Counted from the first letter of the stretch, positions 1 through 7,847 are shown. The stretch is DNA of 8,466 bases from Actinomycetota bacterium (GCA_009700365.1 WLME01000038.1:1-8466), one strand, 5' to 3'. The notes: generated by a model not told the origin, from the letters alone. Program-made: numbers and translations.

Positions 1-40
1 CGCCCTCACCGAGAGCTGGCATTGTTACTGAGAATGACAT
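1..40 (-). CDS. sucB: 2-oxo acid dehydrogenase E2 component, lipoyl domain start (5' partial)
   Basis: Only the first 13 codons lie inside the window, reading MSFSVTMPALGEG from an ATG at 40. The VTMPALGEG stretch is the typical start of an N-terminal lipoyl domain in dihydrolipoamide acyltransferases. A clear GAGGAG ribosome binding site (55-50) lies 9 bases before the ATG, which fixes the start. The gene begins 19 bases after the lpd stop on the same strand, so the two are almost certainly co-transcribed, and E2 and E3 would act in the same complex. Actinobacterial gene order (pepA-lpd-sucB, from memory) favours the 2-oxoglutarate dehydrogenase E2 (succinyltransferase). From these residues alone a pyruvate or branched-chain E2 cannot be excluded. 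Confidence 0.75.
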   Translation of the reverse strand, partial: MSFSVTMPALGEG

Positions 41-59
41 CGCTATTTTCTCCTCTTAC

Positions 60-1427
60 TTAACCGTGCGCGTGAAGTGGTTTGCCTGCAAGAGCCATAT
101 GAGCTTCGCCCATTGCCTCAGACAGTGTTGGGTGTGCATGAACGAGAGGCGCAACATCATCTGCAGTTGCCTCCCAATTAAAGATTAATTGCGCTTCGGC
201 AAGAAGTTCGCCAACTCGCGCCCCGACCATATGGATTCCAAGAACGGGACCATTCTTCTGTGCAACAAGTTTGATTGAGCCCGCAGTCTTAAGAATCTGT
301 GCTTTACCGTTCCCGGCAAGGTTGTAATCAACTTCGACAACATCGTAACCGCGCTCTTTTGCGATCTTCGTAGATAAGCCAACGGAGGCAACTTCTGGCT
401 CAGAATAAGTAACGCGTGGAACTCCGTCGTAATTAATTGGACGTGGGTTGAGCCCTGCAATTGTCTCTGCGACAAGGATTCCCTCTTGGAAACCAACATG
501 TGCAAGCTGAAGAGTAGGGATGATGTCACCGACTGCAAAAATGCCAGGGATATTTGTACGGCAGTGATCATCGACGGTGATGTATCCGCGATCCATTGCA
601 ATGCCGACTTCTTGGTAGCCAATTCCATCTGTAACAGGTCCACGGCCTACAGATACGAGAAGAACGTCGGCAGAAAATTCGCGGTCGTCTTCTAAGGTCA
701 CCGTTACGCCCTTTGCATCTACACGATGAGACTTAAAGCGAACGCCGAGTTCAAAATTAATTCCACGCTTGCGGTATGCGCGTTCGAGCAACTTACTTGA
801 TGACTCATCTTCAAGTGCAATCAGATGCGGCAAACCTTCGATAATCGTTACTTCTGCTCCGAAAGATTTCCAGACAGAGGCAAATTCGCAACCGATGACC
901 CCACCACCAAGAACAATTGCGCTCTTGGGAACATAGCTCAATGAAGTTCCGTGATCTGATGTAATGACGCGCTCTCCATCAATATCTAATCCTGGCAATG
1001 TGCGTGCGTAAGATCCTGTTGCTAGGACAATATTCTTTCCAACATATGTGGTGCCATTTACTTCAACTGAGTTATGAGAAACGAGGCGACCGGCACCTTC
1101 AACAAATGTAATTCCGCGAGATTTAACGAGCCCTTGCAACCCCTTGTAGAGACCGCCGATGACTCCATCTTTATAAGAATTAACTCCGGCCATATCAATC
1201 GAGTTAAAAGTGGCATTCACACCGAACTGCGAAGATTCACGCGCGCTATCGGCAACTTCACCGGCGTGTAAAAGGGCCTTTGTTGGAATACAGCCACGAT
1301 GAAGGCAGGTTCCGCCGACCTTATCTTTCTCGATGAGGGCAACTGATAGTCCAAGTTGTGCCCCGCGTAGAGCTGCTGCGTATCCGCCGCTACCGCCGCC
1401 GAGAACTACGAGATCAAAATCTGCCAC
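60..1427 (-). CDS. lpdA: Dihydrolipoyl dehydrogenase (E3)
   Basis: This is a cytoplasmic flavoenzyme that reoxidises dihydrolipoyl groups of 2-oxo acid dehydrogenases and the glycine cleavage H protein, passing electrons through FAD to NAD+. The 455-residue length is normal. The FAD-binding glycine motif GGGSGG is at residues 10-15 and the redox-active disulfide is C41/C46 in GGTCLHRGC. The NAD-binding GGGVIG is at 174-179 and a second FAD motif, GIFAVGD, at 295-301. The C-terminal dimer-interface pair is H432 and E437 in HAHPTLSEA. The start is GTG at 1427, supported by GAGGGAG (1441-1435) seven bases upstream. The gene lies 86 bases after pepA and 19 bases before a sucB-like gene. The disulfide motif has LHRG instead of the more usual LNVG between the cysteines, a known type of variation and not a defect. 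The divergent gcvT nearby also belongs to a lipoate-dependent pathway that needs E3. Confidence 0.95.
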   Translation of the reverse strand: MADFDLVVLGGGSGGYAAALRGAQLGLSVALIEKDKVGGTCLHRGCIPTKALLHAGEVADSARESSQFGVNATFNSIDMAGVNSYKDGVIGGLYKGLQGLVKSRGITFVEGAGRLVSHNSVEVNGTTYVGKNIVLATGSYARTLPGLDIDGERVITSDHGTSLSYVPKSAIVLGGGVIGCEFASVWKSFGAEVTIIEGLPHLIALEDESSSKLLERAYRKRGINFELGVRFKSHRVDAKGVTVTLEDDREFSADVLLVSVGRGPVTDGIGYQEVGIAMDRGYITVDDHCRTNIPGIFAVGDIIPTLQLAHVGFQEGILVAETIAGLNPRPINYDGVPRVTYSEPEVASVGLSTKIAKERGYDVVEVDYNLAGNGKAQILKTAGSIKLVAQKNGPVLGIHMVGARVGELLAEAQLIFNWEATADDVAPLVHAHPTLSEAMGEAHMALAGKPLHAHG

Positions 1428-1513
1428 TTAGATACTCCCTCATCTGACCGCTCTTCGAGAATTGAGCTTAACGACCCTATCTTGCCAGCCAAAGCGGGCG
1501 ATTGCATAACCGC

Positions 1514-3028
1514 CTAAGCAGATGCCTCGATTGCGAGCTGCACCAAGGAGCGTAGTGCCATTCCCGTGCCACCGACCGGGGTATAGCCATGGGGCTGGCT
1601 CTCGTTATATGCAGGTCCTGCGATATCCAAGTGAAGCCATGGAAGATCGTTAGAGATGAACTCTTTCAAGAATAGGCCCGCTACGAGCATGTTGCCCATA
1701 CGTTCACCGACATTGGCAAGATCGGCAACTGATGAGTCTAGAGATGCACGTAATTCAATGGGCAATGGCATTGGCCAAAATGCTTCGCCTGTCTCTTTAG
1801 TCACATCCATAAAGTGAGATGAAAATTCTAGATTATTTGTCATTACAGCAGCCGTGCGAGTACCAAGTGCGACGACCTGTGCACCTGTAAGTGTTGCTAC
1901 ATCAACAATGCCATCAAGGTCTTTGCTTTCTTGAGCCTTGACTAGGGCATCAGCGAGAATCAATCGACCTTCTGCATCTGGATTAATTACTTCAACAGTC
2001 TTTCCTCCATAAATAGTAATGACATCACTTGGTCGTGTTGCGGTATCGCTAATCATGTTTTCAGCAAGTGGCGCCCATGTCTCAATTGCTACCGGTAATT
2101 TAAGTAGAGCGATGGCAATTGTTGCAGCGCATACTGCTGCCGCCCCGCTCATATCTGCCTTCATTGCCTCCATGCCCTTGGCGGGTTTGAGAGCGAGACC
2201 ACCTGAATCAAAAGTTATTCCCTTGCCGACAAATGCATATCGCTTCTTGGCCTTGGTGTTCTTGGGGGAGTAGGAAATATTGAGCAATCGTGGAGGATTT
2301 ACGGAACCTTGTCCGACTCCGATAATTCCACCGTAACCCTTTGATTTCAATTGAGAGTCGGTCATTACAGAGACTTTGAGCCCGATAGCCGCACCACCAG
2401 CCTTTTTCACAGCTTCATTTATCGCTTTACAAAAAGTTTCTGGATTGAGATGACTAGGGGGAGTATTTATTAGATCGCGAACAAGATGCGTATACGTGCT
2501 TGTAATCTCCGCTGTTTTCACTGCAGCTTTTGCATCCGATTCCTTAGCAAAATCTGTGTGAATGGTAATTGTCTTAAGTGGTGATTTCTGCGCGTTTTTG
2601 GTCGAACCTCTAAATTGATCAAATAGATAGGAGCCAAGGCCAGCACCCTCGGCAATTGCCTTCACTGCTGAAACATTTGCACCAGGAAGAGAGAAAGTGG
2701 CGCTCGAATTTCCTGCAAGGGCGCGGGATGCAGCACCTGCAGCGCGGCGCAAAACTTCGTTGTCATATGTTGTCGCCGATTTCCCCAAACCAGTGAAGAC
2801 GATTAGCCGAGTGGTCGTACTTGGAATCTTTATTACCTCATCAGCTTTACCGGTTGCGCCTAGATCGATAAGTGACTGCATGAGGGCTTTAGTATCAATA
2901 GCTAGGTCGCCAGACTCAATCTGAAGCGAAGAAGCCCCAATCTTCGACGACTTCCCAGATTTGGATGCCAGCCCTACGACTAGAACATCATCTTTAATTA
3001 TTCCGTCCGAAAGGCGGATGGTGGTCAT
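1514..3028 (-). CDS. pepA: Leucyl aminopeptidase, M17 family
   Basis: This is a cytosolic metallo-aminopeptidase that removes N-terminal residues, preferably leucine, during peptide turnover; the family is normally hexameric with two metal ions per active site. The product is 504 residues, a normal length. A variable N-terminal macro-like domain covers roughly residues 1-170 and the catalytic domain the rest. The metal and catalytic residues are visible: K269 (VGKG), D274 (FDSGG), D292 (KADMSGAA), and D351 and E353 with R355 in the family signature. That signature reads NPDAEGRL here where most members have NTDAEGRL, a conservative change that keeps all ligands. The start ATG at 3028 has a strong GAGGAG (3039-3034) five bases upstream. 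It is first in the minus-strand unit pepA-lpd-sucB and diverges from gcvT. The 86-base gap to lpd leaves room for a separate lpd promoter, but I do not see a convincing one. Confidence 0.96.
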   Translation of the reverse strand: MTTIRLSDGIIKDDVLVVGLASKSGKSSKIGASSLQIESGDLAIDTKALMQSLIDLGATGKADEVIKIPSTTTRLIVFTGLGKSATTYDNEVLRRAAGAASRALAGNSSATFSLPGANVSAVKAIAEGAGLGSYLFDQFRGSTKNAQKSPLKTITIHTDFAKESDAKAAVKTAEITSTYTHLVRDLINTPPSHLNPETFCKAINEAVKKAGGAAIGLKVSVMTDSQLKSKGYGGIIGVGQGSVNPPRLLNISYSPKNTKAKKRYAFVGKGITFDSGGLALKPAKGMEAMKADMSGAAAVCAATIAIALLKLPVAIETWAPLAENMISDTATRPSDVITIYGGKTVEVINPDAEGRLILADALVKAQESKDLDGIVDVATLTGAQVVALGTRTAAVMTNNLEFSSHFMDVTKETGEAFWPMPLPIELRASLDSSVADLANVGERMGNMLVAGLFLKEFISNDLPWLHLDIAGPAYNESQPHGYTPVGGTGMALRSLVQLAIEASA

Positions 3029-3094
3029 TGCGACTCCTCGAAGTTGGCTGGTTTCATTCTCGATACTAGCGAATCGTAAGTGTAAGTTGTTGCT
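3029..3094. promoter_or_regulatory. Divergent pepA/gcvT intergenic region
   Basis: These 66 bases must hold the promoters of both gene units unless transcription starts further away. The pepA side has a good Shine-Dalgarno (GAGGAG, complement of 3034-3039). The gcvT side has none that I can recognise. The sequence GATACTAG (3062-3069) gives a weak -10-like hexamer on both strands (GATACT on plus, TAGTAT on minus), but neither has a good -35 partner, so the promoters are not assigned. The region is too short for a glycine riboswitch, which often precedes gcv genes. Confidence 0.35.
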
Positions 3095-4183
3095 GTGAAA
3101 AACTCACCTTTACATCAGAAACATCTAGAACTCGAAGCGAAGATGGCCGATTTTGGCGGCTGGCTGATGCCCATCGAATATCCGGGTGCAGGAGTCCTCG
3201 CGGAGCACACCGCAGTTCGCGAGAGAGTGGGCCTCTTCGATGTATCGCACCTCGGAAAGGCAAGCGTCACAGGAGAAGGTGCGCTCGATTTCCTCAATGA
3301 AATGTTTACTAATGATCTCTACCGAATAGTCGATAGTAAAGCTCAGTACACATTGCTCTGTAATCCTGATGGTGGCGTTGTTGATGACCTTATTGTCTAT
3401 AGAAACTCTGATTCTGATTTTTTTCTCATTCCCAACGCTTCAAATACATCCGAAGTTGTACGTGTTCTGAAAGAGAATGCACCTCCTGCAATCCAAATAG
3501 AAAATCTTCACGAAAGCTTTGCTGTTCTAGCGCTCCAAGGCCCTCATGCAGTTGATGTCATAAAGAGTTTCGGGGTCAATCCCACAATGGATTACATGGC
3601 TTTCTCTTACGTCTCTATTTCGGGATGTGATGTCATTCTCTGCCGTACGGGATACACGGGCGAACAAGGGTACGAAATTGTCCCTCGTTGGGAAGATGCA
3701 GAGAAGGTGTGGGACTCACTTGTTCTCGCCATGAAACCTTTCACTGGATTGGTCTGTGGGCTTGGTGCTCGCGATACCTTGCGAACTGAAATGGGTTATC
3801 CGCTGCATGGCCACGAACTCTCGCTTGAAATTTCTCCAGTCCAAGCAAGTGCTGGATGGGCTATCGGGTGGAAGAAAAACTCTTTCCGCGGTTCTGACGT
3901 ACTTAAGGCTCAACGTGAAGAAGGCAGAGTTCGATCACTTCGAGCGTTGAAATCTAATGATCGCGGAATTCCTCGCGCAGGTATGGCCATTAAGGATGAA
4001 TCTGGCAATGAAATCGGGATCGTTACTAGCGGAACATTCTCTCCATCGCTGAAGGTAGGCATCGCTCTAGCTTTAATTGAACCAAATTTCGAAATTGGAG
4101 ACGATGTAATTATTGATGTTCGAGGTCGAGAATCTTCTGCAACGATCACTTCGATACCGTTTATGCCTTCACACGTTCGATAA
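3095..4183 (+). CDS. gcvT: Glycine cleavage system T protein (aminomethyltransferase)
   Basis: The T protein transfers the methylene carbon from the aminomethyl-lipoyl H protein to tetrahydrofolate, releasing ammonia, in the cytosolic glycine cleavage system. The 362 residues match the family length. Recognisable motifs are GLFDVSHLGK (46-55), GGVVDDLIVY (93-102) with the adjacent acidic pair D97/D98 that includes the conserved folate-activating aspartate, CRTGYTGEQGYE (183-194) and GLGARDTLRTEMGYPLHG (222-239). The C-terminal barrel domain runs from about 275 to the end. The start is GTG at 3095; upstream there is no clear ribosome binding site, so a short-leader or leaderless message is possible. 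An in-frame ATG at codon 17 would cut conserved sequence and is unlikely. The genes for GcvP and GcvH are not in the window. The last 23 bases overlap the end of the convergent EcfS gene. Confidence 0.95.
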   Translation: MKNSPLHQKHLELEAKMADFGGWLMPIEYPGAGVLAEHTAVRERVGLFDVSHLGKASVTGEGALDFLNEMFTNDLYRIVDSKAQYTLLCNPDGGVVDDLIVYRNSDSDFFLIPNASNTSEVVRVLKENAPPAIQIENLHESFAVLALQGPHAVDVIKSFGVNPTMDYMAFSYVSISGCDVILCRTGYTGEQGYEIVPRWEDAEKVWDSLVLAMKPFTGLVCGLGARDTLRTEMGYPLHGHELSLEISPVQASAGWAIGWKKNSFRGSDVLKAQREEGRVRSLRALKSNDRGIPRAGMAIKDESGNEIGIVTSGTFSPSLKVGIALALIEPNFEIGDDVIIDVRGRESSATITSIPFMPSHVR

Positions 4184-4955
4184 ATTCAATCGGAGTCAGA
4201 AAGGCGGCGCGCGTGTATGCGCGGCGTAGTGAATTCAAGATCGCTTTGCCGGCAAGTAATATCAAAGTTGCCGTAAATATTGCACGAGGGATGTCCCATG
4301 CCATCGAAGATAAGAAATGATACGAAAAAAAGTGTTTCATATTCGCAGCTAACGCAGCCCCCGCGGTGTAAGAAAGTTGAGTATCCCCTCCTATAAACCA
4401 TGGCCAGAATTGAAGATCCATCGCGATTCCAAAGAATTCAGCAGCAACAATTCCATACAGCGCAAGCAGTATTAATTCTCTCTTGCCCCTGAGGTTTTTG
4501 GGGATACAGGCAACCCCTAAGCCAATCCATCCAGCTGCGAAAGATTGATAAGCGACCCAGGGCCCTAGCCCTCCGGTGATAATTGCAGAGAGAAACATTG
4601 ATATAGCCCCGAGCAAGAATCCAAAAGAAGGGCCAAAAACTCGTGCAGCCAAAATTAGAATAAACCACATAGGCTCGATACCGACAGCGCCTGTACCCAT
4701 TGGACGTAGCGCAGCAACTAGCGCCGAGAGAACGGCTAGTAGAGCGACAGTCTTAACATCAAGTTGATTATTGCTCACACTAGCCATGAGTACTAATAGG
4801 GCAAATGGTGTCGCAAGAATGAAGAGCCATTGAGGATGCGCTGTCTTTTCGCTGACAAGAAATGGCCACAAGAATCCGAGTAATCCGATTGCACTTGTGA
4901 AGAGAAGTGCTATGGCTGATGCACCTTTAAATTGGAATATTGGCAAGGTCCTCAC
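4161..4955 (-). CDS. cbrT: ECF transporter substrate-binding (S) component, predicted cobalamin/corrinoid specific
   Basis: This is a 264-residue integral membrane protein with about seven hydrophobic segments (roughly 12-34, 42-60, 67-84, 92-108, 110-128, 137-152, 159-178 and 222-240). The segment RPMGTGAVGIEP (84-95) and the following RVFGPSFGFLLGA and GGLGPW resemble actinobacterial EcfS proteins. S components bind the vitamin in the membrane and dock on EcfT. The substrate is inferred mainly from context: the operon is led by a cobalamin riboswitch and encodes EcfT and a duplicated ATPase, as in the predicted CbrTUV cobalamin transporters. A B12 precursor such as cobinamide or dimethylbenzimidazole is the main alternative. 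The start is GTG at 4955, overlapping the ATPase stop in a GTGA, which implies translational coupling. The last 23 bases overlap gcvT on the other strand. The gene symbol rests on context and is tentative. Confidence 0.82.
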   Translation of the reverse strand: MRTLPIFQFKGASAIALLFTSAIGLLGFLWPFLVSEKTAHPQWLFILATPFALLVLMASVSNNQLDVKTVALLAVLSALVAALRPMGTGAVGIEPMWFILILAARVFGPSFGFLLGAISMFLSAIITGGLGPWVAYQSFAAGWIGLGVACIPKNLRGKRELILLALYGIVAAEFFGIAMDLQFWPWFIGGDTQLSYTAGAALAANMKHFFSYHFLSSMAWDIPRAIFTATLILLAGKAILNSLRRAYTRAAFLTPIEFIERVKA

Positions 4956-6556
4956 GCGTTGTCACCAAGTGCTCTCATGACATCTGAAACGGTTAGCCAA
5001 GGTTTAGGTGACATTATCTTTGCCACTTGTGGAGCAAATGCGGGTGAAGATAGCAGTACATCCAGCGTTGAACCATCAGCGACAATTTCACCTTCAGCTA
5101 GAAATATGACGCGGTCAGCAAGCTCAGCGACTAGTTCCACATCATGTGTTGCAAGTAGAACCGGTCTGTTAAATTGCGACGCATATTCTTTGAGAGTCAG
5201 AGCAAAAAGGTTCTTTGCTTGGTAATCAAGTCCACGTGTTGGCTCATCGAGTATCAAGATGTCAGGATTTCCTGAGAGAACTATGCTGAGAACGAGTGCC
5301 AAACGTTGCCCTTCAGAGATATCGTGAGGATGCGCATGTGCTGAAATATTTGGCACTAATCGACTGAGAAGTGATGCTGTAGATCCTGCATGTAGGCAAC
5401 CAAGTTGATCGGCTAATGCGCACTCTTCACCAACGCTTTGCGCAAAGAGTAGATCGCTAGGTTCTTGAGGAACATATCCGATTGCCGCTCGTCTCGCCGA
5501 TCCCTTGAGGGAATGGGGATCAACGCCATTTACGAGAATTGTTCCGGATTCGGGAGAGTGAAGCCCCACGATGGAGTGTAAGAGAGTGCTCTTACCAGCA
5601 CCATTTCGGCCCATGATTGCGACGATTTCTCCGTGATGAATGGTTGTAGAAATCTCTTTCAGTGCAATCTTCTGATTGTAAGAATATGAGACTGCAGCCA
5701 CTTCGATTGCGGAAGATAAATTTCTCACTTCAGGTGCTGCAACTGGGAAGTTTTGCTCTCGAATAGATTCAGTGAGTCGACGAACTTCTCGGACACTTGT
5801 GCCCATTTCGCTCAAGTTGAGCGCGCGCGCTAATTTAACAATTGGTGGAACGAGTTCAGAGCGACGAAGAATTTCATCTGCAACCCCAATCGAAGTTTCT
5901 CCATTGCCTTCAATATAAATAATTCGGTCTACAAATTGGATCACTCGCTCCAATCTATGTTCGGCAATTATTACTGTGACGCTGAGATCATGAACCAATC
6001 TATGTAAAACAGAGAGAACTTCCTCGGCAGCGATTGGGTCGAGTGCGCTCGTTGGTTCATCAAGCACTAAAACTTTGGGATGCATTACGAGTGCTGAAGC
6101 AATGGCAACTCTCTGCTGTTCGCCGCCACTTAAAGTCGCAATAGATCGACCGCGTAGAGCGCTGAGGCTGAGCAGATCTAAAACTTCCTCTATTCGCTTG
6201 CGCATCACATCGTGGGGAATATTGAGAGCCTCCATACTAAAGGCGAGCTCTTCTTCAACGATATCTGTAACAAAACCATTGATTGGGTTCTGCCCAACGA
6301 TTCCAACAAGATGGGCGAGAGAACCTGGCTTTACACTCCTTGTCGATATTCCATCTACCGATATATCTCCAGCAAGTATTCCGCCAGTGTGATGGGGGAC
6401 CAGTCCATTAATAAGTCGCAAGAGCGAGGATTTACCAGAGCCTGTCTCGCCCATTACGAGAACCATTTCACCTTCTTGAATTTCACATGAAAGATCTTCG
6501 AGGATTGTCTTTGTAGATTGAGGGTAAATGAGTGAGACGTTTGAAAAGGAAATCAT
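4952..6556 (-). CDS. cbrU: Duplicated (fused) ECF transporter ATPase, two ABC domains
   Basis: This cytoplasmic ATPase subunit powers the ECF importer. Its 534 residues contain two ABC domains in one chain, replacing separate EcfA1 and EcfA2. Domain 1 (about 1-235) has Walker A GETGSGKSS (36-44), Q-loop Q89, signature LSGGEQ (142-147), Walker B VLVLDE (162-167) and switch H200. After a linker (about 240-285), domain 2 has Walker A GRNGAGKST (316-324), Q364, a divergent signature ISEGQ (413-417), Walker B ILILDE (433-438) and H471. Both catalytic glutamates (E167, E438) are present, so both sites may hydrolyse ATP. The SEGQ signature may be a feature of this actinobacterial family rather than a mutation. 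The start ATG at 6556 overlaps the EcfT stop (ATGA), and the stop overlaps the EcfS start (GTGA). The duplicated architecture matches what I recall being named CbrU in predicted cobalamin ECF systems; the symbol is tentative. Confidence 0.92.
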   Translation of the reverse strand: MISFSNVSLIYPQSTKTILEDLSCEIQEGEMVLVMGETGSGKSSLLRLINGLVPHHTGGILAGDISVDGISTRSVKPGSLAHLVGIVGQNPINGFVTDIVEEELAFSMEALNIPHDVMRKRIEEVLDLLSLSALRGRSIATLSGGEQQRVAIASALVMHPKVLVLDEPTSALDPIAAEEVLSVLHRLVHDLSVTVIIAEHRLERVIQFVDRIIYIEGNGETSIGVADEILRRSELVPPIVKLARALNLSEMGTSVREVRRLTESIREQNFPVAAPEVRNLSSAIEVAAVSYSYNQKIALKEISTTIHHGEIVAIMGRNGAGKSTLLHSIVGLHSPESGTILVNGVDPHSLKGSARRAAIGYVPQEPSDLLFAQSVGEECALADQLGCLHAGSTASLLSRLVPNISAHAHPHDISEGQRLALVLSIVLSGNPDILILDEPTRGLDYQAKNLFALTLKEYASQFNRPVLLATHDVELVAELADRVIFLAEGEIVADGSTLDVLLSSPAFAPQVAKIMSPKPWLTVSDVMRALGDNA

Positions 6557-7296
6557 TGAAGCACCATCGCGGCAGTCACAACTGATGCAAAAAGAATTGT
6601 CACGTTATCTCTCAATAACCATGGCTGAGGTCGATAGCGAGATCGGCGCCTGCTTACCCCGTACCCACGCGCATCCATCGCAGCGGCTAGTTGCAGAGAG
6701 CGAGATAGTGATTCTTCTAGAAGTGGAATGGCTATCGAGCGAAGGCGAATCCTTTCGAATCCGCGTAATTGTTGCGCTGTCCGAATTCTTTTAGCACTCG
6801 TGGCCAATTGCGGAAAGAGTGAGGTTGCAATGACAAGCGTCACCCCGATTTCATAAATAAATGAGGGAGCCACTCGCAATAATTTGTGAGGGCTAGTAAG
6901 CGAAGTAGCTGCTCCAAAAAGAGCAATGAGTGTTGCGATGATGATGCCCTCATGCAGAGATGAAGAAAGTCTTTCAAGGGTTACTACTCCGCCAATGCGA
7001 ATACCGGGCATCCACGATGGCAGATCAAGAATCGGAAGGGTAAAAATCGGAGTCCCTGGAATAGGAACTCCGATCAATATTCCGACAATCGTTCTTATGG
7101 AAAGAATCATTGCTCCGATTCGAAGAGACAAGAGGAAACTGCTATTCCATGGTGATCCATCTTGCCGAATGTGAACTAACACCGCCAGCAGAGTCACAAT
7201 CGCAAGAGCTACAAATGGATTGCTGAGAACGACAACACCAATGGCTAGAAGCAAGGAACTCAGCCATAAAGTAATTGGGTGCAGCGTCGCTTTCAT
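6553..7296 (-). CDS. cbrV: ECF transporter transmembrane scaffold EcfT (CbiQ family)
   Basis: EcfT couples ATP hydrolysis in the ATPase pair to movement of the S component. The protein is about 247 residues with hydrophobic segments near the N-terminus (two between roughly 8 and 42), around 55-80, 117-135 and 143-165, and one at the C-terminus. The cytoplasmic coupling helices carry the two signature motifs of the family: AQQLRG and AMDARGYG about 30 residues later. The second is canonical (ARG); the first has LRG, a mild variant. The ATG at 7296 is chosen as start; a TTG at 7305, directly after the upstream stop, would add three residues (MIS), and neither has a convincing ribosome binding site, so translation may re-initiate from the preceding gene. 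The stop overlaps the ATPase ATG by four bases. The symbol follows the predicted cobalamin ECF naming and is tentative. Confidence 0.9.
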   Translation of the reverse strand: MKATLHPITLWLSSLLLAIGVVVLSNPFVALAIVTLLAVLVHIRQDGSPWNSSFLLSLRIGAMILSIRTIVGILIGVPIPGTPIFTLPILDLPSWMPGIRIGGVVTLERLSSSLHEGIIIATLIALFGAATSLTSPHKLLRVAPSFIYEIGVTLVIATSLFPQLATSAKRIRTAQQLRGFERIRLRSIAIPLLEESLSRSLQLAAAMDARGYGVSRRRSRYRPQPWLLRDNVTILFASVVTAAMVLQ

Positions 7297-7305
7297 AGAA
7301 ATCAA

Positions 7306-7845
7306 CTATTTCTTCATGAGTGCGGCAGGAGTTTGTATTTCCACGCCACATTCCTTCTTTGGATAGCCATTCAATCCACAAATCAAGCCTGATGAAGCTG
7401 ATCGGACCTTTACTACTTGAGCCAATACATCGATGCCTTGAGAGCTCTTAGCAGTGGTCACGCATTGGACAATAGGCTTTTGTACTTTTTCTCCTTTAGG
7501 GGCATATGCGCGATTACCAAACTCAATAACTATCGCAATGCGTTTTGTATCTGAATCACGTTTAGTCTTTCCGCAGATGGCCGAGAAAGAAGGTTTCGTT
7601 GTAGGTGGAACTGAGGGAAGGTCATCACTACTAAAGACAAATGACCAACCTTCTACTGCACCATCGTGAATGTCGACAGTAGGTCCAGTCATTGCAGCCT
7701 TCCAGCTTTGTGCACCAGGGGCAGTTTGGAAATATCCCCAGTATCGCCAACCTTTAGATTCGGCCTGCGATGTAGGGATCGAAAAAGCTTGAGTTGAAAT
7801 AAGCAATAGTGCGATTGCAATCTTGTGCGTAGATGAAATTCTCAC
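7306..7845 (-). CDS. Secreted SCO2322-like protein, first gene of the B12-regulated ECF operon
   Basis: This is a 179-residue exported protein of unknown function. Residues 1-28 form a signal peptide: basic start, hydrophobic core around 9-22, and a type I cleavage site SQA|ES after A28. There is no lipobox cysteine. The mature part starts with WRYWGYF (33-39), then GAVEGWSFVFS (62-72), KRIAIVIEFG (101-110), and LICGLNGYPKKECG (154-167). These blocks resemble the actinobacterial family I recall as SCO2322-like. Four cysteines (91, 128, 156, 166) could form two disulfides outside the cell. Many relatives, as I remember them, end in a membrane helix; this one ends in a short polar tail, so it is probably released or held by partners. 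The start is GTG at 7845 with AGGAG (7858-7854) eight bases upstream, itself in a hairpin. It is co-transcribed with EcfT, whose start lies within 10 bases of its stop. A role in binding or delivering corrinoid is inferred from context only. Confidence 0.85.
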   Translation of the reverse strand: MRISSTHKIAIALLLISTQAFSIPTSQAESKGWRYWGYFQTAPGAQSWKAAMTGPTVDIHDGAVEGWSFVFSSDDLPSVPPTTKPSFSAICGKTKRDSDTKRIAIVIEFGNRAYAPKGEKVQKPIVQCVTTAKSSQGIDVLAQVVKVRSASSGLICGLNGYPKKECGVEIQTPAALMKK

Positions 7846-7847
7846 AG

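Noticed and set aside
1428..1513. Promoter between pepA and lpd
   Set aside because: I looked for -35/-10 pairs on the minus strand; weak matches such as TTGGCT and GATAGG have wrong spacing, so nothing is called.
3029..3094. Possible glycine riboswitch before gcvT
   Set aside because: Only 66 bases separate the two start codons and no glycine-aptamer core motif is visible; there is no room for even a single aptamer.
4208..4223. CGCGC/GCGCG inverted repeat just past gcvT as its terminator
   Set aside because: Only five base pairs, no T-tract on either strand, and it lies inside the EcfS coding region, where arginine and alanine codons explain the GC-rich run.
4952..6556. Suspicion that the 534-residue ATPase is an assembly or frameshift fusion of two genes
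   Set aside because: Both domains are complete with a natural linker, and duplicated ATPases are an established form in ECF systems.
7761..7845. Signal peptide of the small secreted protein as a lipoprotein signal
   Set aside because: There is no cysteine in the first 90 residues, so no lipobox; the SQA|ES site fits signal peptidase I.
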